This document shows, one piece after another, positions 22,506 to 34,986 of a stretch of 64,000 bases of DNA. The stretch is from Pholis gunnellus (lineage: Eukaryota > Chordata > Actinopteri > Perciformes > Pholidae). Below the pieces are notes generated by a model that saw nothing but the letters and a program-made list of their open reading frames with translations, was not told the DNA's origin and did not search any database. The number at the start of each line of letters is the position of its first letter. Within the stretch, counting starts at the first letter, position 1. Made by a program: the position numbers and the translations under genes. Where the stretch lies: NCBI GenBank assembly GCA_910591455.2, contig OU342826.1:6709903-6773902 (forward strand), in the 5' to 3' direction.

Positions 22506-25500
22506 ATGCCAAAACTCTTCGATATAAAGTTTCCAGGAGGATGTAAGACTCTCCCCGAAGGCTTCTGGTCAGCCGTAGACGTATGGATAAAGAAACCTCA
22601 CGTTGTAAACAAGCGTCTTTGCGGAATTAAGGAGACGGAGAGTAAAGATGTGGGCAGAGAGGCTCTGCTGTTCCTGCTGGATGATCCTGAACTCACCCCC
22701 GATGTGCTCTCCTTCATAACCGGCACGGGTTCACCGGCACAGACGCACGAAAAGGAAACCCCCTGGTCTTCTAGTGTCAGAACAGTCATTCCTAAAGTAA
22801 ACAGTTATGGGACAAACCTGCAAAAAGAAGTCATACTCAAAGGTAAGACTGCAGTTGAATGAAGGCTCAACCCAACTCTGTTCTCTTGTTACAACTTTAA
22901 AAAAATGTTTTTTGTCTGTTTTAAGACTTTGGCAGACAACTAGTGACCTTTCTTCCATTTGAAGAGGACTCAGAAGGACAGGTGTCTCTAAAGAGGGGCA
23001 ACATTTATCAGTTCCAGCTCCTCCATCAGGACTGTGAGGAATGGTGAGTGGCTGAATGAGCACAGTCTGACCAACTACGGTGGCCTGGAGGTAAACATGA
23101 CTGCTTCAAGGTCACAGAAAGATAACATATCGTTTTCTTTTTTTAATACTTTTTTTTTTTTATGAAAATAGCTTTGGGATGCTTTCCCGAAATAAGTTTC
23201 CTTTTGTTTGGTTTATTGACAACATTATAAAATACAACAGTGTTTGATTATTTCCATCGTTGTTTTCACAGTCCACCATCATTAAACAAGATGCACAAAG
23301 GCATTTAGTGTCTGATATGAACTGTTGAATAGGAACTAAATAACTAGAAAATTCAATCAGCCTTCATTGCTAATTTCACTTAGAACAAGCTCATTAGTTA
23401 AAATAGCAGAAGATAGCTGCTGGGTGTTCACTAACTCCCCATTCTTCCCACTCTCTATGGGGTCCACATGTGCACATACATGTAGAACTGTGCAACATTA
23501 CATCACAAAACGTAACTACTGTAGATTTTAACATTTTATCTGGACTCCTAACGACAGGCCTTTAAAGTTAGGTAATAAAGCAGGACCCACATTAAGGCCC
23601 TTATCTTTAAATTAGCTTCCACGACATACATTTTCTTAGTGATTTTAAAATTTGAATTTGTGCAGGGCCCTGGAGCTGCATGTTTTGGCTTCAGACGCGT
23701 GGTTCTCTGATGGCGTGGCCTACCCAAAGCTGCCCTGGCTGTCCACTGACCTGCTGCCTAAACTGGTGCGCTGGGCCACCGAGTGCAAGAGCAGTGACTT
23801 CAAGAGCACCTTGTCCCTGCTGCCGGTGGAGAAGTACAGCGTCATGTACCAGCAGCTGAAGGAGAAGTACAAGGCCATGGTCAAGGTACAGTCCACTGTT
23901 GTTTTATACATGTAACCTGTTCTAATGTCGTTAATATTTATAGATCTTTATTACGGAGTACTGATGTTTATTTTCCCACGCTCTCCAGATTTGGCCTGAG
24001 GTTACAGATCCTGAGAAATTTGTCTACGAGGATGTCGCCATTGCTACATATCTCATTGTGAGTTTGTTTTGATATCAAAATAAATGATTTAGCAATGCTA
24101 CATCAGTTGAGTCCTAAAGGTTGACGTGTGAATTGAAGAATAGCCCTCACGCCTTATATGTCTTGCTTACTTTAAATGTGTGTGACCACTGCCACGTATA
24201 CCAACGTATACTGCACATGTTCATGTAGGTGAAACTTATCTGTCACATGTTGTCAGGCCACGTAACCAAAGCTGGGTCAACCAATTTGAGTGTGACCCAC
24301 TCGCTCAGACCCAGTAAATTGATTCACACGTCATGCCAGAGGCAGGTGAGAGGGCGTCTGCAGCAGCTGCAGGTGTCGCGCTGCCGCCGATCGAGGGCTC
24401 TCATCAACAGTCTCTGTCACTGTTCCCCAGGTGCTGTGGGCCGAGGAGCGAGCAGAGAAAAGTCTGACCGCCAAACAGTCCTTTGTGGACCTGGGCTGTG
24501 GAAACGGCCTCCTGGTCCACATACTGGCCAGTGAAGGGGTAAGCTGGGTGTCATGTGTGTGATGTAAAGTACGTTACTTCCTGTTTTAGAAGCTCACTGA
24601 AAACCAACAGAAGCCACAGAAAAAAACAAAACATTGATCTGAAGCTCAATTATGAGGCTATTTTGTAAATAGTTTTCTAATAAATGATAAATATTGCAAC
24701 TTCTGATCAGCAAAAATCAATTTCAGGCTTAATAGAACAACCTCGCTTTAAGGTTTTTTGGTTTAAACTCTGTCTGTACAACAATTTAGTTGCTTGAACA
24801 GACTCAGGTGCTGGTGTACTTGGCTCGCTTGTCCCTATTAGAATCTGAACTGAGGACAGTCAGAAGCCGTACCTTAATGTCATATTATGAACGAAAGGGG
24901 ATGCAAACGCTTAACAAAACATAAAGCTTATTAACGACATCAAGAAGACTTTAGCTGCTATATCTTTCAACTGAGAACGAGTCCGCTGACCTGCATGCCG
25001 TCTTGCGTTGCAGCATCCCGGAAAGGGCATCGATGTTCGGAAGAGGAAGATCTGGGACATGTACGGACCCCAGACTCTGCTAGAGGTGAGCGAGCCGAGC
25101 ACGAAGGAGGCGGACACATTTAATTAGGGCCCGAGCCGCCGACAACGTCGGGCCGGCGAAGGCCCTATTGAGTTTCTAAGGGGTATTCTTATTATGATTC
25201 TTATTTTTGTAGGGAATGAGCTCGTAGGGGCACTTGCCATGCATGAAAACTCACCAAATTTGCACACCTCTCAGATCTGGTGGAGAAACTCTGCTGCGCA
25301 AGGTTGCATACTTGTGTGTAAAAAAATGGCTCTCTAGCGCCCCCTACAAGGCGGTCCGGCCACGCCCCTCGGCCAGTTTGTCCGATTGACTTGAAAATCA
25401 ACACACATGTCCTAATCCACTAGATCTAAAAAAAAGCCTCTCAGACCCCGAAACCGCGCCTAGGAAAATTTTCCGCCATCTTGAATTTAGTGTAAAACAC

Positions 25501-28500
25501 ATCTTTGCGAACTCCTCCCACACGCTGGCTCCGATTGCTACCAAATTTTCTGTGGATCATTATTGGATGTAGATCACTCAGATTTATCAAAAGCTTTTTG
25601 ATATCTATTTGCGTTGAAAAGATATGGACCAATGAACTTCTTAGGGGCGTGGCTTAATATCAATTCACATAACTTCTCAACCCATTGTCGAAAATTCACG
25701 AAACTTTCAGCATATGTGCACATCGCATACCGTAACATACCCTGAGATTTTTGTTGCATTCAACCAATAGGGGGCGCTACAATAAACCCGCAAAGTTGTG
25801 TTTTTTGGCACATTTTCCATTTTGCAGCCTTCGTACTTCAACGAACTCCTCCTAGAGAATTTATGCGATCGACTTCAAACTTGGTCAGGATGCTCTTAAG
25901 ACCTTTGTGATTAAAAATTATTAAAAGCTAGAGTTTTCGTCGAAGAACCTTGACGTGGCGTGGCGGCCATTTTGCATCATTTTTCTGAAAAATCAAGTTG
26001 TTATAACTCCAAGGTACATAATCCAATCCACACAAAACTTCTTGTGCATGATGCCACTTCAAGCCTGAACATACTTAAATTGAAAAAAATGAAATAACTC
26101 ATAGCGCCACCTACTGGCTGAAGGAAATGTCATATTTTATACGTTTCTTTATTCCTCCTAGCCAGGTGACCCGATTAGTCTCAAAATCAGTAAGGATAGT
26201 CTTAGGACATTGGTGAAGAGCCATCATAAGTATTGTGTGTTTTCGTTGAACGCTGTTGCCGTGGCGACGCATCGTTCGCCATGCAAAATTGAAGTTGTTA
26301 TAACTCAAAGGTACATTATCCAATTTGCACAAAACTTCTTGTGCATGATGCCACTTCAAGCCTGAACATACCTGATTTGAAAAAATTCAAAAAATTCATA
26401 GCGCCACCTACTGGCTAAAGGAAATTTGTTTCAGTAGGTTAGGATGCTCAGAAAATCATGGTACTTTGCACAAGTGTCAAAGGCATCGGAAGAAATATGT
26501 GGAATGATTTTTGGCCTTGTCCGTTTTAAATTGCCTCTGTAGCGCCCCCTACAATATTTCAAAAGAGCAGCCCCGGCGCTACGTTTGAGCTACATGTACG
26601 AAACTTGGTGGGCACATGTATCCTCTTGAGACTTAAAAATAAGTCTCTTGGCACCATGCTCTAAAACCTACCGAAGTCGGCCATTTTGATTTTGGTGTCA
26701 TTTTTCCATAGCATAGTAGGTTAGGATGCTCAAAAATTCATGGCACTTTGCACATGTGTCAAAGGCATCGGAAGAAATATGTGGTATGATTTTTGGCCTT
26801 GTCCGTTTTAAATTGCCTCTGTAGCGCCCCCTACAATATTTCAAAAGAGCAGCCCCGGCGCTACGTTTGAGCTACACGTACGAAACTCGGTAGGCGCGCG
26901 TATCCTGCGGAGACTTAAAAATAAGTCTCTTGGCACCGTGCTCTAAAACCTACCAGAAGTCGGCCATTTTGATTTCGGTGTCATTTTTCCTCAGCATAGT
27001 ACTATTTGCAAAGCATCGTTTCCGGCATCGGGCGGTCCCACGCGGGATCGACGACGTCTCGCTCGCGGACGCGCAGTCCAGCGGTCGCGGACGTTCTCCG
27101 ACGCGCAGGCCGGAGTCCGCCGCAAGCCCCGACGCGCAAGGGAGGCGAGGGCCCGTTCATCACTGCTCGCAGTTTTAATTAGTGTTATTATCTCTTCACA
27201 TGAAACGGAGAATACATATCGCACGCTGTAGGTGTCTATTGAGCTGGCATCACCCCCTCACTGCTGCTGCTCTGTGCTTTGATTCATGGGTGAACTATTT
27301 GAGACAACTTCTAGAACACGAGAAAGTCTTTTGTATTAGAGCACAAAATGTAAATCTTAAAATCAATGATATAAATGTCTCTTTATTCTATCACATGATC
27401 CTCATCACCAGCTGCTCCCTCAGAGGCAGAGATTGAAACTTGTTCTTTTTGAAGTGTTAAACACTGAGGGTTGAATTTGAGTAGCACACAGAAAATAGGA
27501 CACGGAATTGTAAATAGATAAATACATTTATGAAAATATTAAAACAAATTATAATGCATGTTTATTTTCCTCATTTGTTAACCTTTTAACTGCACTAGAA
27601 ATAGATTCAACGTCTTTTTAATTTATCTTAGTCCTGAAACTATTAATCAATTAGTTGATCGACAGAATCCGTCAGCAACAATATTGATAATCCGTGAATG
27701 GTTATATTCTATATATTAAAATGTTTGCCACTTATTGACCAAACAATGAATTGATTAATGGACCAAGTATTCAGCAGATTAATTGATAATGAAAATAATA
27801 TTCACTTGCTGCCCCTGAATGAACCTTTTTAACTGTTAAATATTTATTAAAATCCATTAAAAAAAATATTGTTTTGTTACTTAACAGTAATAAAACAGTG
27901 TGCTACCTGTGACATTACCTGACATTTTACACTTTTGATTTAACTACTCCCACAAGCTACAAAAAGAAAAACGCTACCACTGCACAGGGGACTGAATCCA
28001 GACAAATCCATGTAAACACACACACACACACACCGGCAGGGAAACCAGCCCCCAAAACACTGCCTCCTGGACTCAGTCATTCATTTGGCAACAAGCTGCT
28101 GACTGCTTCCATCTCAGGTCATCTATTATTGACAGATCTTTTGGGAGCGGATGTGGCAGACCAATCTTTCTTGGCCCTCAGGGGTGCTGTACTCTTAAAT
28201 CTCCATTTGGAGGCTCTCTCTGAACCTCACAGGCCTCAGTGCCGCTCACCTGCTTTATGTGTGATGACAGGTGTGCTGAGATATATTAAAAGTTTGAGAA
28301 AAAAAAATGTCCTCTTTGGACAATTTCCATCAGATTTCCGAATCATATCACGGCTGCATGCGTCTTCTTAGCTCTAAGGACCTCTTGTGCTTTTTTTTGG
28401 TCTTTGCTATTTCAGGAAAAGGCAATTACTCCCAGCGAGCGCTTCTTATTCCCGGGTACGGACTGGCTGATTGGGAACCACTCGGACGAGCTCACACCAT

Positions 28501-31391
28501 GGATCCCCGTTATAGCTGCCAGGCGAGTCATCAGCAGACACAATCTCACTCAGCAGCTCAAGTGCCAGCTGATCTCTCTAATTTGGAATAACATTATGGG
28601 CAGAGGGGGGGGGGGGGGATGTGTGAATGTGTGTTCCTGCATGTCAGTTTTGCTTTTTACTTCTAAGGCGACCACCTGATGGCGACGTTGAGCCTCAGAC
28701 TTCTGCTTTTACGCTAACGTGACTGCAGATGATGATCTCTGCTGATGGATTCTTGTTGATTTATAATCATTGTTTCCTTTGGCGCTGGGTGAGAATTCTT
28801 TTGCTCTTACTGCAGGTCATCTTACTCCTGCCGGTACTTCGTCCTCCCCTGCTGTTTCTTCGACTTCTATGCGAAATACCAGAGACGCCAGTGCAAGAAG
28901 TCTCAGTACAAAGAATACATCGACTTCATCACGGAGGTCAGCCAAGTCAGTGGCTTCAACACCGAGGAGGACTGCCTGAGAATACCGTCCACCAAACGGG
29001 TAGGCTTACGTAGGCCGGACTCAGAACTCACTCGTCTAATCCCCAAACATTTGCCATATTTTTTTAAAAGATTGTTCTTTTAATCCAAACTCTAAAACAG
29101 GTTAAAAAGCACTATTTAACTTTAGAATTGATGCAGCAGATGCTTAGGTATCCTGATCTTTATACCGACCCCGAGTTTTGGTCACGCAGCAAAAAACTCG
29201 AGCTCCTACACTTCCCACAATGCAACTTGATAATGTAATTAATCCCTTCTGGATAACGGCCCACATTTTTTCAAACTCTACACCCCCAGTTCAGATCGCA
29301 GTAAGCTCTCTCCGCAGCAACAGAGGACATTGTACAGCTGTTTTCACAGGAAGAGTAGTACTTTACATGACCAGTCAAGTAAACGGGTCATGAGTGCTCT
29401 TTTAACTGCGTAAATAACAAAATAAATAGACTATTTTGATCGTAAGACCTGCAAAGTGTAAAAAGACTACATAGTCAATCAGTGGGTGGTAAGTAGTGAA
29501 GACAGCATGCTGGTTTCTTACCCGACGCACTTGTACCTCATCCCTTTGATGTTGTAGGTGTCACTCTGACTTTCCTAACATTTTTTGTCTCTTTATTTAT
29601 TAGAAAAAAGCTCTATGAATTCTCTGAAAAATGATCATAAAATGCATCGCTGTCTTTTCTCTACTTGAGCCTCATTTAGTACAGACAGACAGAAATACGT
29701 CGAGTCTTTATTGTCCCCAAAGGGACGTTTCTTTCACAGCTGGCAGCCGTTAATGGCTTCAATACACGTGGACAAGCAAGTATTTACTTAGCTTTTAATG
29801 TGTGGGGATCCGTCATAATCAGTGTTTTTTTTGTCCATAGTAACACACATATTGAGGATTTGTATTCATAATTTTGAGGGTTTTTATTTTTACACTATTG
29901 GACCTCAGCACCCATGGGAGTCGCCCTGACATTCAGCTCCTTCTTCTGCAGGTGTGTCTGGTGGGAAAGTCGAGAAGCTACCGGCTATCCGACGAGGCCG
30001 AGGCAGAGCAGCGACGAGCTCGTTACATCCAGAGCCACCAGACCACCGCTGGAGCCACGGCTCAGAGGTCAGGCATCCAAAATGACAAAGACACTGACGG
30101 GACCCCCGACAGCAGCTGGGGAGCGGGGTTCCAGCCCAGAGACAGGGTCGAAACGGTTCGAAACTGCGCCGCTCTCCCGCGGGACTTTGTTGACGGTGTA
30201 GTCCTGCAGGTTGCTAACGTTCTTCTGGGAATGACTGAAGAAGACGGCGGGACGTCCTCCACCGACTGGAATCGAGGAGGTAAACGGCAATAGACACAAA
30301 ACACCTGAGATACAAAATAAATCACACAAGTCTCGCTGGACACAACCTCTTACCGAGGTGAACAGGTTCAGATTAAATCCAGAGTAGTATTATCTGTGAA
30401 GCTCACTGATCCAGTCTTGTTATTGTGCGCTTTGAAGGTTTCTTAATTCATTGCTTTGTAATATCTGTGGCAGGGGAGCTATTAATGTGTCCTTCAGAGG
30501 AAGAGATTAGCATCTACAGAAGCAGTGAAGTGAGGAAAAAAGGGTTAACGGTTTCAGGCCGGCTGACAAACTGATGCAATAATAGCCTGTAATATGTAAT
30601 AAGGCTGTTATATGACGTTTCACTGTGAATATAATTTCCTTAAAACCAACAAAATACAAAATACAAAAACATTATTTTCATTATTTACAGCGTAGCTTAT
30701 AATTAAATGTATCTCTGTTTTGCTAGGTGTCCATTTTATTATATACAATTTAATATATTATTTGTGATTTAAAGGTTGCTGAAATGACCCAACATTTCAG
30801 ATGTTGGCTAACTGATATATGCTAAGCTAGTTACGTTAGCTTTAGCAGGAGTTTAGTTTTTTTTATCCTTCATGATCGTATATAGCTGCTGCCTCATTAC
30901 CAAGAAGTCAGTATATCATAATGACTACATTTTACATACAGGTAGGCAAAAATCTAAACTTAAATTTTAGTCTTAGCTTTAGCTGAGGCTAACTCACCAT
31001 TACCACAGTTTTGTAGTAACTGCTAATATGAAAAAGCAATATTTGTATACAATTTTGTTACGTAATATATTTTTTTTTATGGCAACACAGATGTACAAAA
31101 ATGAGATTCAAGGCTCAAAGGAGTAGTTTGACAGTTTGGGAGATAGGCTTATTCGGGAGAGATGGCTTTGAGGACATCCCTCTAACATCTGTCTAGTAGT
31201 TATAAGACTACATCCAGCAGCCGGTTAGCCTAGCTTAGCATAAATACTAGGAACAGGGAAACAGCGAAAAAGTGTATTCCTCAAAAAGTCAAACTATTTA
31301 TTTGACTCCATGCAGACTGAATATGTAGTTGCCTTTTGAAGGGCAGGATGAATCACTGCTCACATTTCTCGTCAGTTTCTTAAAATATATT

Positions 31392-31423
<32 letters not shown>

Positions 31424-34400
31424 GCGCCGCCGCTTTGAACTCTGTATCTCACTCTCTGCCAGCCACTTCCTGCACCACACGGTACAGAGAGTGCCACATA
31501 TGCACACTGCATCACACACATGTACACGCCGCCCACGCGTCACGTTTGTCAACGTCTCTGCACCCCCCCCCCCCCCCCCCCCCCCCCGCTGCTACACAGA
31601 CACACACACAATATGAATGACATAAGGAGATGAGGACTACTATCATTAAAACATGTCAGTGCTGAAATCTGAGGCAGAAGGTATGAGGGAGAGCGAATAA
31701 AGGGATCCTGTGACCCTGTATAGAGATGACTTGATGAATAATGCACCACCGTCTATGATTTATGCATGAAGATGCATTTGTATTGAGGTATTCCTACCAG
31801 TCATCAGCTGTGTGAGAACAGAAGGTAAATTTAGGGTGAGCCAGCCTATATTGGAAAGATCCAGGAGCGCTTTTGAGGCTTTTAATGTGTCGTCAAAGAG
31901 TATGAGGATTATTTAGGCGCAACTTAAGTATAATTTTGGGTTAAATAGCTTCCTGGCTTTAGTGTAAGTCCACATTTCCTTAAAGATATTTAATGCGTTG
32001 CTGTCATTGCTGTCTATGACTGGGTATCAGACCTGAGTAACTCTTCCTGCTTTAGACGGTTTCATTTCGTCAAAGCTCATGATTTGAAGCCAACAATGAC
32101 AAACGCACAAGCCGTACCGCTGTTTCATAGCATGACATTTGTCCCCTGAATTAAAACACTGTTTATATATCTCCCTGGCGTTTTTAAATAGTTAACGGTA
32201 GCTGTGAGTCAAGTTATTCATGCGTGCTGTTCTGCTGACTGGGCTCAGGTAGTTACGTAATCATGCTGAGGATGTAAGTCCGTGTGTAGACAATAACTCG
32301 CATTACACTCTGCAACACTAAACCTCAAATCAGTAAAAAGTCAGGTACAGTAAGTCAAACATGAATTCAGAAGAATGTTCTTTGAATTGCACCCATTATA
32401 TTTGCACTTAACAGAAACAGCTTGAAAGAGGGAGTGGGTGTGAGCTGGTACAGTATGTTATTAACGAAGGGCGCCTCCCATTGCGCTTTTTGCCAATTTT
32501 GGCCAGACTCATCATCGTCATCTTCCTCCACAGCTGCAGTCTTTACTGTTAAACTCACCTCACACATGAGATTACACCTTGTTCATCATATAATTAGAGC
32601 CACAGCAGCTTGTCAGTTAATCGATGAGTCGGTCAACAGGAAGTAAATCACTTTAAAACGATCATTAAAGGAATTATAAAGAAATGTTATGTTCCCGTTT
32701 TCACAGCCATTTATTCAGAGGCAGCTGATTTGTGATTATGGTTATTATGAGTGTTGTAATTATGAGTGGGAGGGCTTTCTGGCTTTTCACAAGATTTTAC
32801 TTCAGAGGAAAAGAGGAAAAGATGACTTTGTGTAGCAGAAAGAGGTTTATTTTTCCTCTTCTTTCCCAACTTTTTAATTATTCTTCACCCCTTTGGATAA
32901 TTCTGACTCTCAGGGAAACATACTCAACCATTTTTGAGCATTTTCAGGTTTTGACAGACAATAAAATCAAATCACGAGCAAACCTGTATTACGGCTGTGC
33001 TCATGATAATGATCCTTTCAAATGTTTTATTCACCACTCGGCAATCTTAAAGCTGATTTTCTGCACTCAGCCTGATTCTGAATTGGCTTAAGCAGCAAAA
33101 AAACAATCCTCCACAACAAGCAATCAATCGCCGGCCGTCTTAGCGTTTTGCACAGGGGACGTTAAGCCTTAAAAGAAACGGAAAAAAAACTCCAACTGTA
33201 TGTCAAGTCGAGCCATTAATAATCATCTCCGTTGATCTTAGTCCAAGCAGAGTCTCCTCCGTCTATACGGCCCTCCTCCCATTAATCCCCATTAACATTG
33301 TAGGCAGTAAAGGGCAGCTCTAAACGCTGTATTGATATTATATTAAGGCCTGGAGCTCCCTGGCGTCTGGGCCGCAGGACGGCAGTCTGCCCGGTTTCAC
33401 ACTCTGCAACCCAGGACTGTCTTTGGCTGTGTGAGTGTCTGTGAATGTGGGGGTGTGTTGCATATTTTAGGTATTAACGCAGCAATTTTACCAGCAAAGG
33501 TGTCGGATGTATTTGGGAGGACAATATGTTTTTAGATGACTGAAAACCCTCATAGTTCTAAATTCAGTTGTAGAGTTTGTGCCACATTATAAATAAACTA
33601 AATAAAACTAAAATATATTAGCTTTTAGATAGTACCTTTATTTCTTTGGCCAACTGAACTCAGATAAGTATATATTTACCAATGAATTTCTCTCATATTT
33701 AATAATCTCTGAGCCAACAGGGGTTGACTGAAGTGCCAGCAGAGATTCGCAGTAGAAGTATGATGAAGATCGCGTTATGATGTCTGCAGATTTAGGTCAA
33801 ATATTGTTACGAAATGGCACGAAGTAGCATTAGAAGTCCTGCGGTGTGTCCCTCTCCAATATGTCAGAGAAAAGGGGAGGAAGACTGTCATTTGTACAGA
33901 GCAAAGGTCAGTCCTGATTGAATTGTTTTCTGGGGGTAAAAGGTCAACGCCAGAAATATTGAAAGGCGCGGTGCTGTTCAGTAGTCTGCTAACTACTCGC
34001 TGAACTCGGAGCATAGGACTTTCTGCTTTTCTATATCCCACTTTCTACTTTTTTTGTATCTAAAATGAATGTCCCAGTGGCTCGACGGTGACTCACGCTC
34101 GCAAACGGTCGGCGGGAGTTGCAGCGGTGAAATGCATGCTGGGTGGAGCAGCTTTAATTGAGCACACTTCACAGCCCGGATTTACACTGAAAGGCAGCGA
34201 CCGAGGACTCTCGTCCCGTCGTCCTGTCACTCCCGGAGCATTTCCACTGAGATGATGTCGTAGCTCTGCCTCTTACGAAACAACTGGTGACATCAGCTGA
34301 CTCTGTAGGGTTGGACATTTTTTTCTTTTAATTTCCGTGCCTGCCTGAAGCAGCGTGTTAATATATTGATGAATGTTGCTTCGAAAAGACTTCCTCCTGC

Positions 34401-34986
34401 TCCTCTGTCACTCTCTGTTCTTCGCTCTTTCATCCCTTTCTTCCTCTCCTCCCTCCCCCCCCCCTCCCCCACAGGCAGCCTCTCTGTGAGCGAGGTCGCT
34501 GGGCTGTTGGAGCAGGAAACCCTGCAGCTCCTCAAGAAGGAGTGCGGAGGCCTTCAGACGCTGCTCAAGAACAACCACCAAGTCTTTAGAGGTAGTTGGA
34601 CCACCTGCTTTATGTACAGTTTCATAGCCAGTCTACATAAAACACAATACACAACAAACAAAATAATAAAAGTTAAGATTTATTTGTAACTTTTGGAGGA
34701 AGCACTTTATTCCGAAGAGGTCTGGAATCTTCCTGTTGATCCTTCTCTTTCAGTAGAAGGAGGGACGGTGTACATACGAGACTGGCGGGACAGGAAGTCC
34801 TCCAGGGCGGTCACCAAGAGGAAGCCCGTTGCCCCCGGTGCCCTGAAAACTCGCCCCTGCTGGTTCTACGACCACCACCCTCAGCGCTGCCCCCTGCAGG
34901 CTGCACACTGTGCTTTCGCCCACGGACCGGAGGACCTCCGACCCTCCACCAGACCTTTGAAGAAGATGAGAAGCGAGGCCTTTTGA
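22506..34986 (+). CDS. trmt44: tRNA (uracil-2'-O) methyltransferase TRMT44
   Basis: Coding exons: 22506-22842, 22926-23043, 23666-23885, 23989-24057, 24431-24538, 25014-25085, 28416-28522, 28816-28999, 29952-30279, 34475-34591, 34754-34986; phases agree throughout, giving 630 aa. The family (yeast Trm44) 2'-O-methylates U44 of tRNA-Ser, using AdoMet. Seen: AdoMet-binding motif DLGCGNG at 268-274, a conserved block YFVLPCCFFDF in exon 8, LPRDFV..VVLQVANVLLG in exon 9, and a C-terminal CCCH finger C589-C599-C606-H610. An in-frame TGA at 22494 supports the ATG at 22506. The intron after exon 7 begins with GC instead of GT. At 630 aa it is shorter than I recall for the human protein (about 757 aa). 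Intron 6 carries a 2-kb repeat; intron 9 is 4.2 kb. Confidence 0.92.
25119..27182 (+). repeat. 2-kb internally tandem dispersed repeat in trmt44 intron 6
   Basis: The block is bounded by an exact 9-bp direct repeat TTTAATTAG (25119-25127 and 27174-27182). It begins TTAGGGCCCGAGCC and ends with GGCGAGGGCCCGTTCATC and GCTCGCAGTTTTAATTAG. Inside, two units ~282 bp long are head to tail (26433-26714 and 26715-26996). An older pair with a ~297-bp offset spans about 25995-26119 and 26292-26416. GCGCCACCTACTGGCT and GCGCCCCCTAC recur. Only ~27000-27170 is strongly GC-rich. No transposase is encoded. I recognise this as a dispersed teleost repeat but cannot assign its class. Confidence 0.75.
27633..27820 (+). 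repeat. Dispersed repeat fragment in trmt44 intron 6
   Basis: It opens with ATTAATCAATTAGTTGATCG and ends AATTGATAATGAAAATAAT followed by CACTTGCTGCCCC; the two ends are partly inverse complements (ATTAATCAATTAGTTGATCG against GATTAATTGAT). It shares ordered blocks with 16357-16545. This suggests a small MITE-like element, diverged. Confidence 0.45.
28523..28815 (+). other. GC-AG intron of trmt44
   Basis: Exon 7 ends ...GCTGCCAG and the intron starts GCGAGT; it ends TTACTGCAG. Using this GC donor gives Arg (AG+G) and the conserved reading IAARSSYSCRYFVLPCCFF. The nearest GT (in GCGAGTCATC) would shift the frame. GC-AG introns are a known minor (about 1%) class of U2 introns and usually have an otherwise strong donor, as here (CAG|GCGAGT). 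Confidence 0.8.
28605..28618 (+). repeat. Poly-G tract (14)
   Basis: An uninterrupted G run inside the 293-bp GC-AG intron of trmt44, about 80 bases from the unusual donor. Confidence 0.9.
29697..29745 (+). repeat. Short repeat fragment (TTTATTGTCCCCAAAGGGA)
   Basis: The block GTCTTTATTGTCCCCAAAGG lies in trmt44 intron 8. A related block, TCTTATTGTCCCCAAGAAG, starts the repeat-like segment at 55100. I associate this motif with ends of teleost dispersed repeats; the class is uncertain. Confidence 0.4.
31117..31305 (+). mobile_element. MITE with terminal inverted repeats (AGTTTGAC type)
   Basis: The left end reads AAAGGAGTAGTTTGACAGTT and the right end GTGTATTCCTCAAAAAGTCAAACTATT; the reverse complement of the right end (AATAGTTTGACTTTTTGAGG) pairs with the left. 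The interior has GGTTAGCCTAGCTTAGCATA and GGAACAGGGAAACAGC, blocks shared with the copies at 41935-42405 and, inverted, 7625-7790. It is non-coding, so a non-autonomous DNA element is the best reading. Confidence 0.65.
31395..31422 (+). repeat. (AC)14 microsatellite
   Basis: A perfect dinucleotide run in trmt44 intron 9, followed 140 bases later by a C25 tract. Confidence 0.95.
31563..31587 (+). repeat. Poly-C tract (25)
   Basis: An uninterrupted C run in trmt44 intron 9. Confidence 0.95.

Larger units (their letters stand above)
30280..34474 (+). other. trmt44 intron 9 (4.2 kb)
   Basis: This intron has no supported gene. It contains a MITE copy (31117-31305), an (AC)14 tract (31395-31422), a C25 run (31563-31587) and a cluster of homeodomain-like TAAT words around 33205-33340. 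It ends in a long pyrimidine tract and CCCCACAG at 34474. Confidence 0.7.

Noticed and set aside
24229..24534. 101-aa frame around trmt44 exon 5
   Set aside because: It runs through intron sequence and reads exon 5 in the wrong frame; the correct frame gives DLGCGNG.
31329..31616. Frames rich in His-Thr and Pro
   Set aside because: They are translations of the AC microsatellite and the poly-C run.
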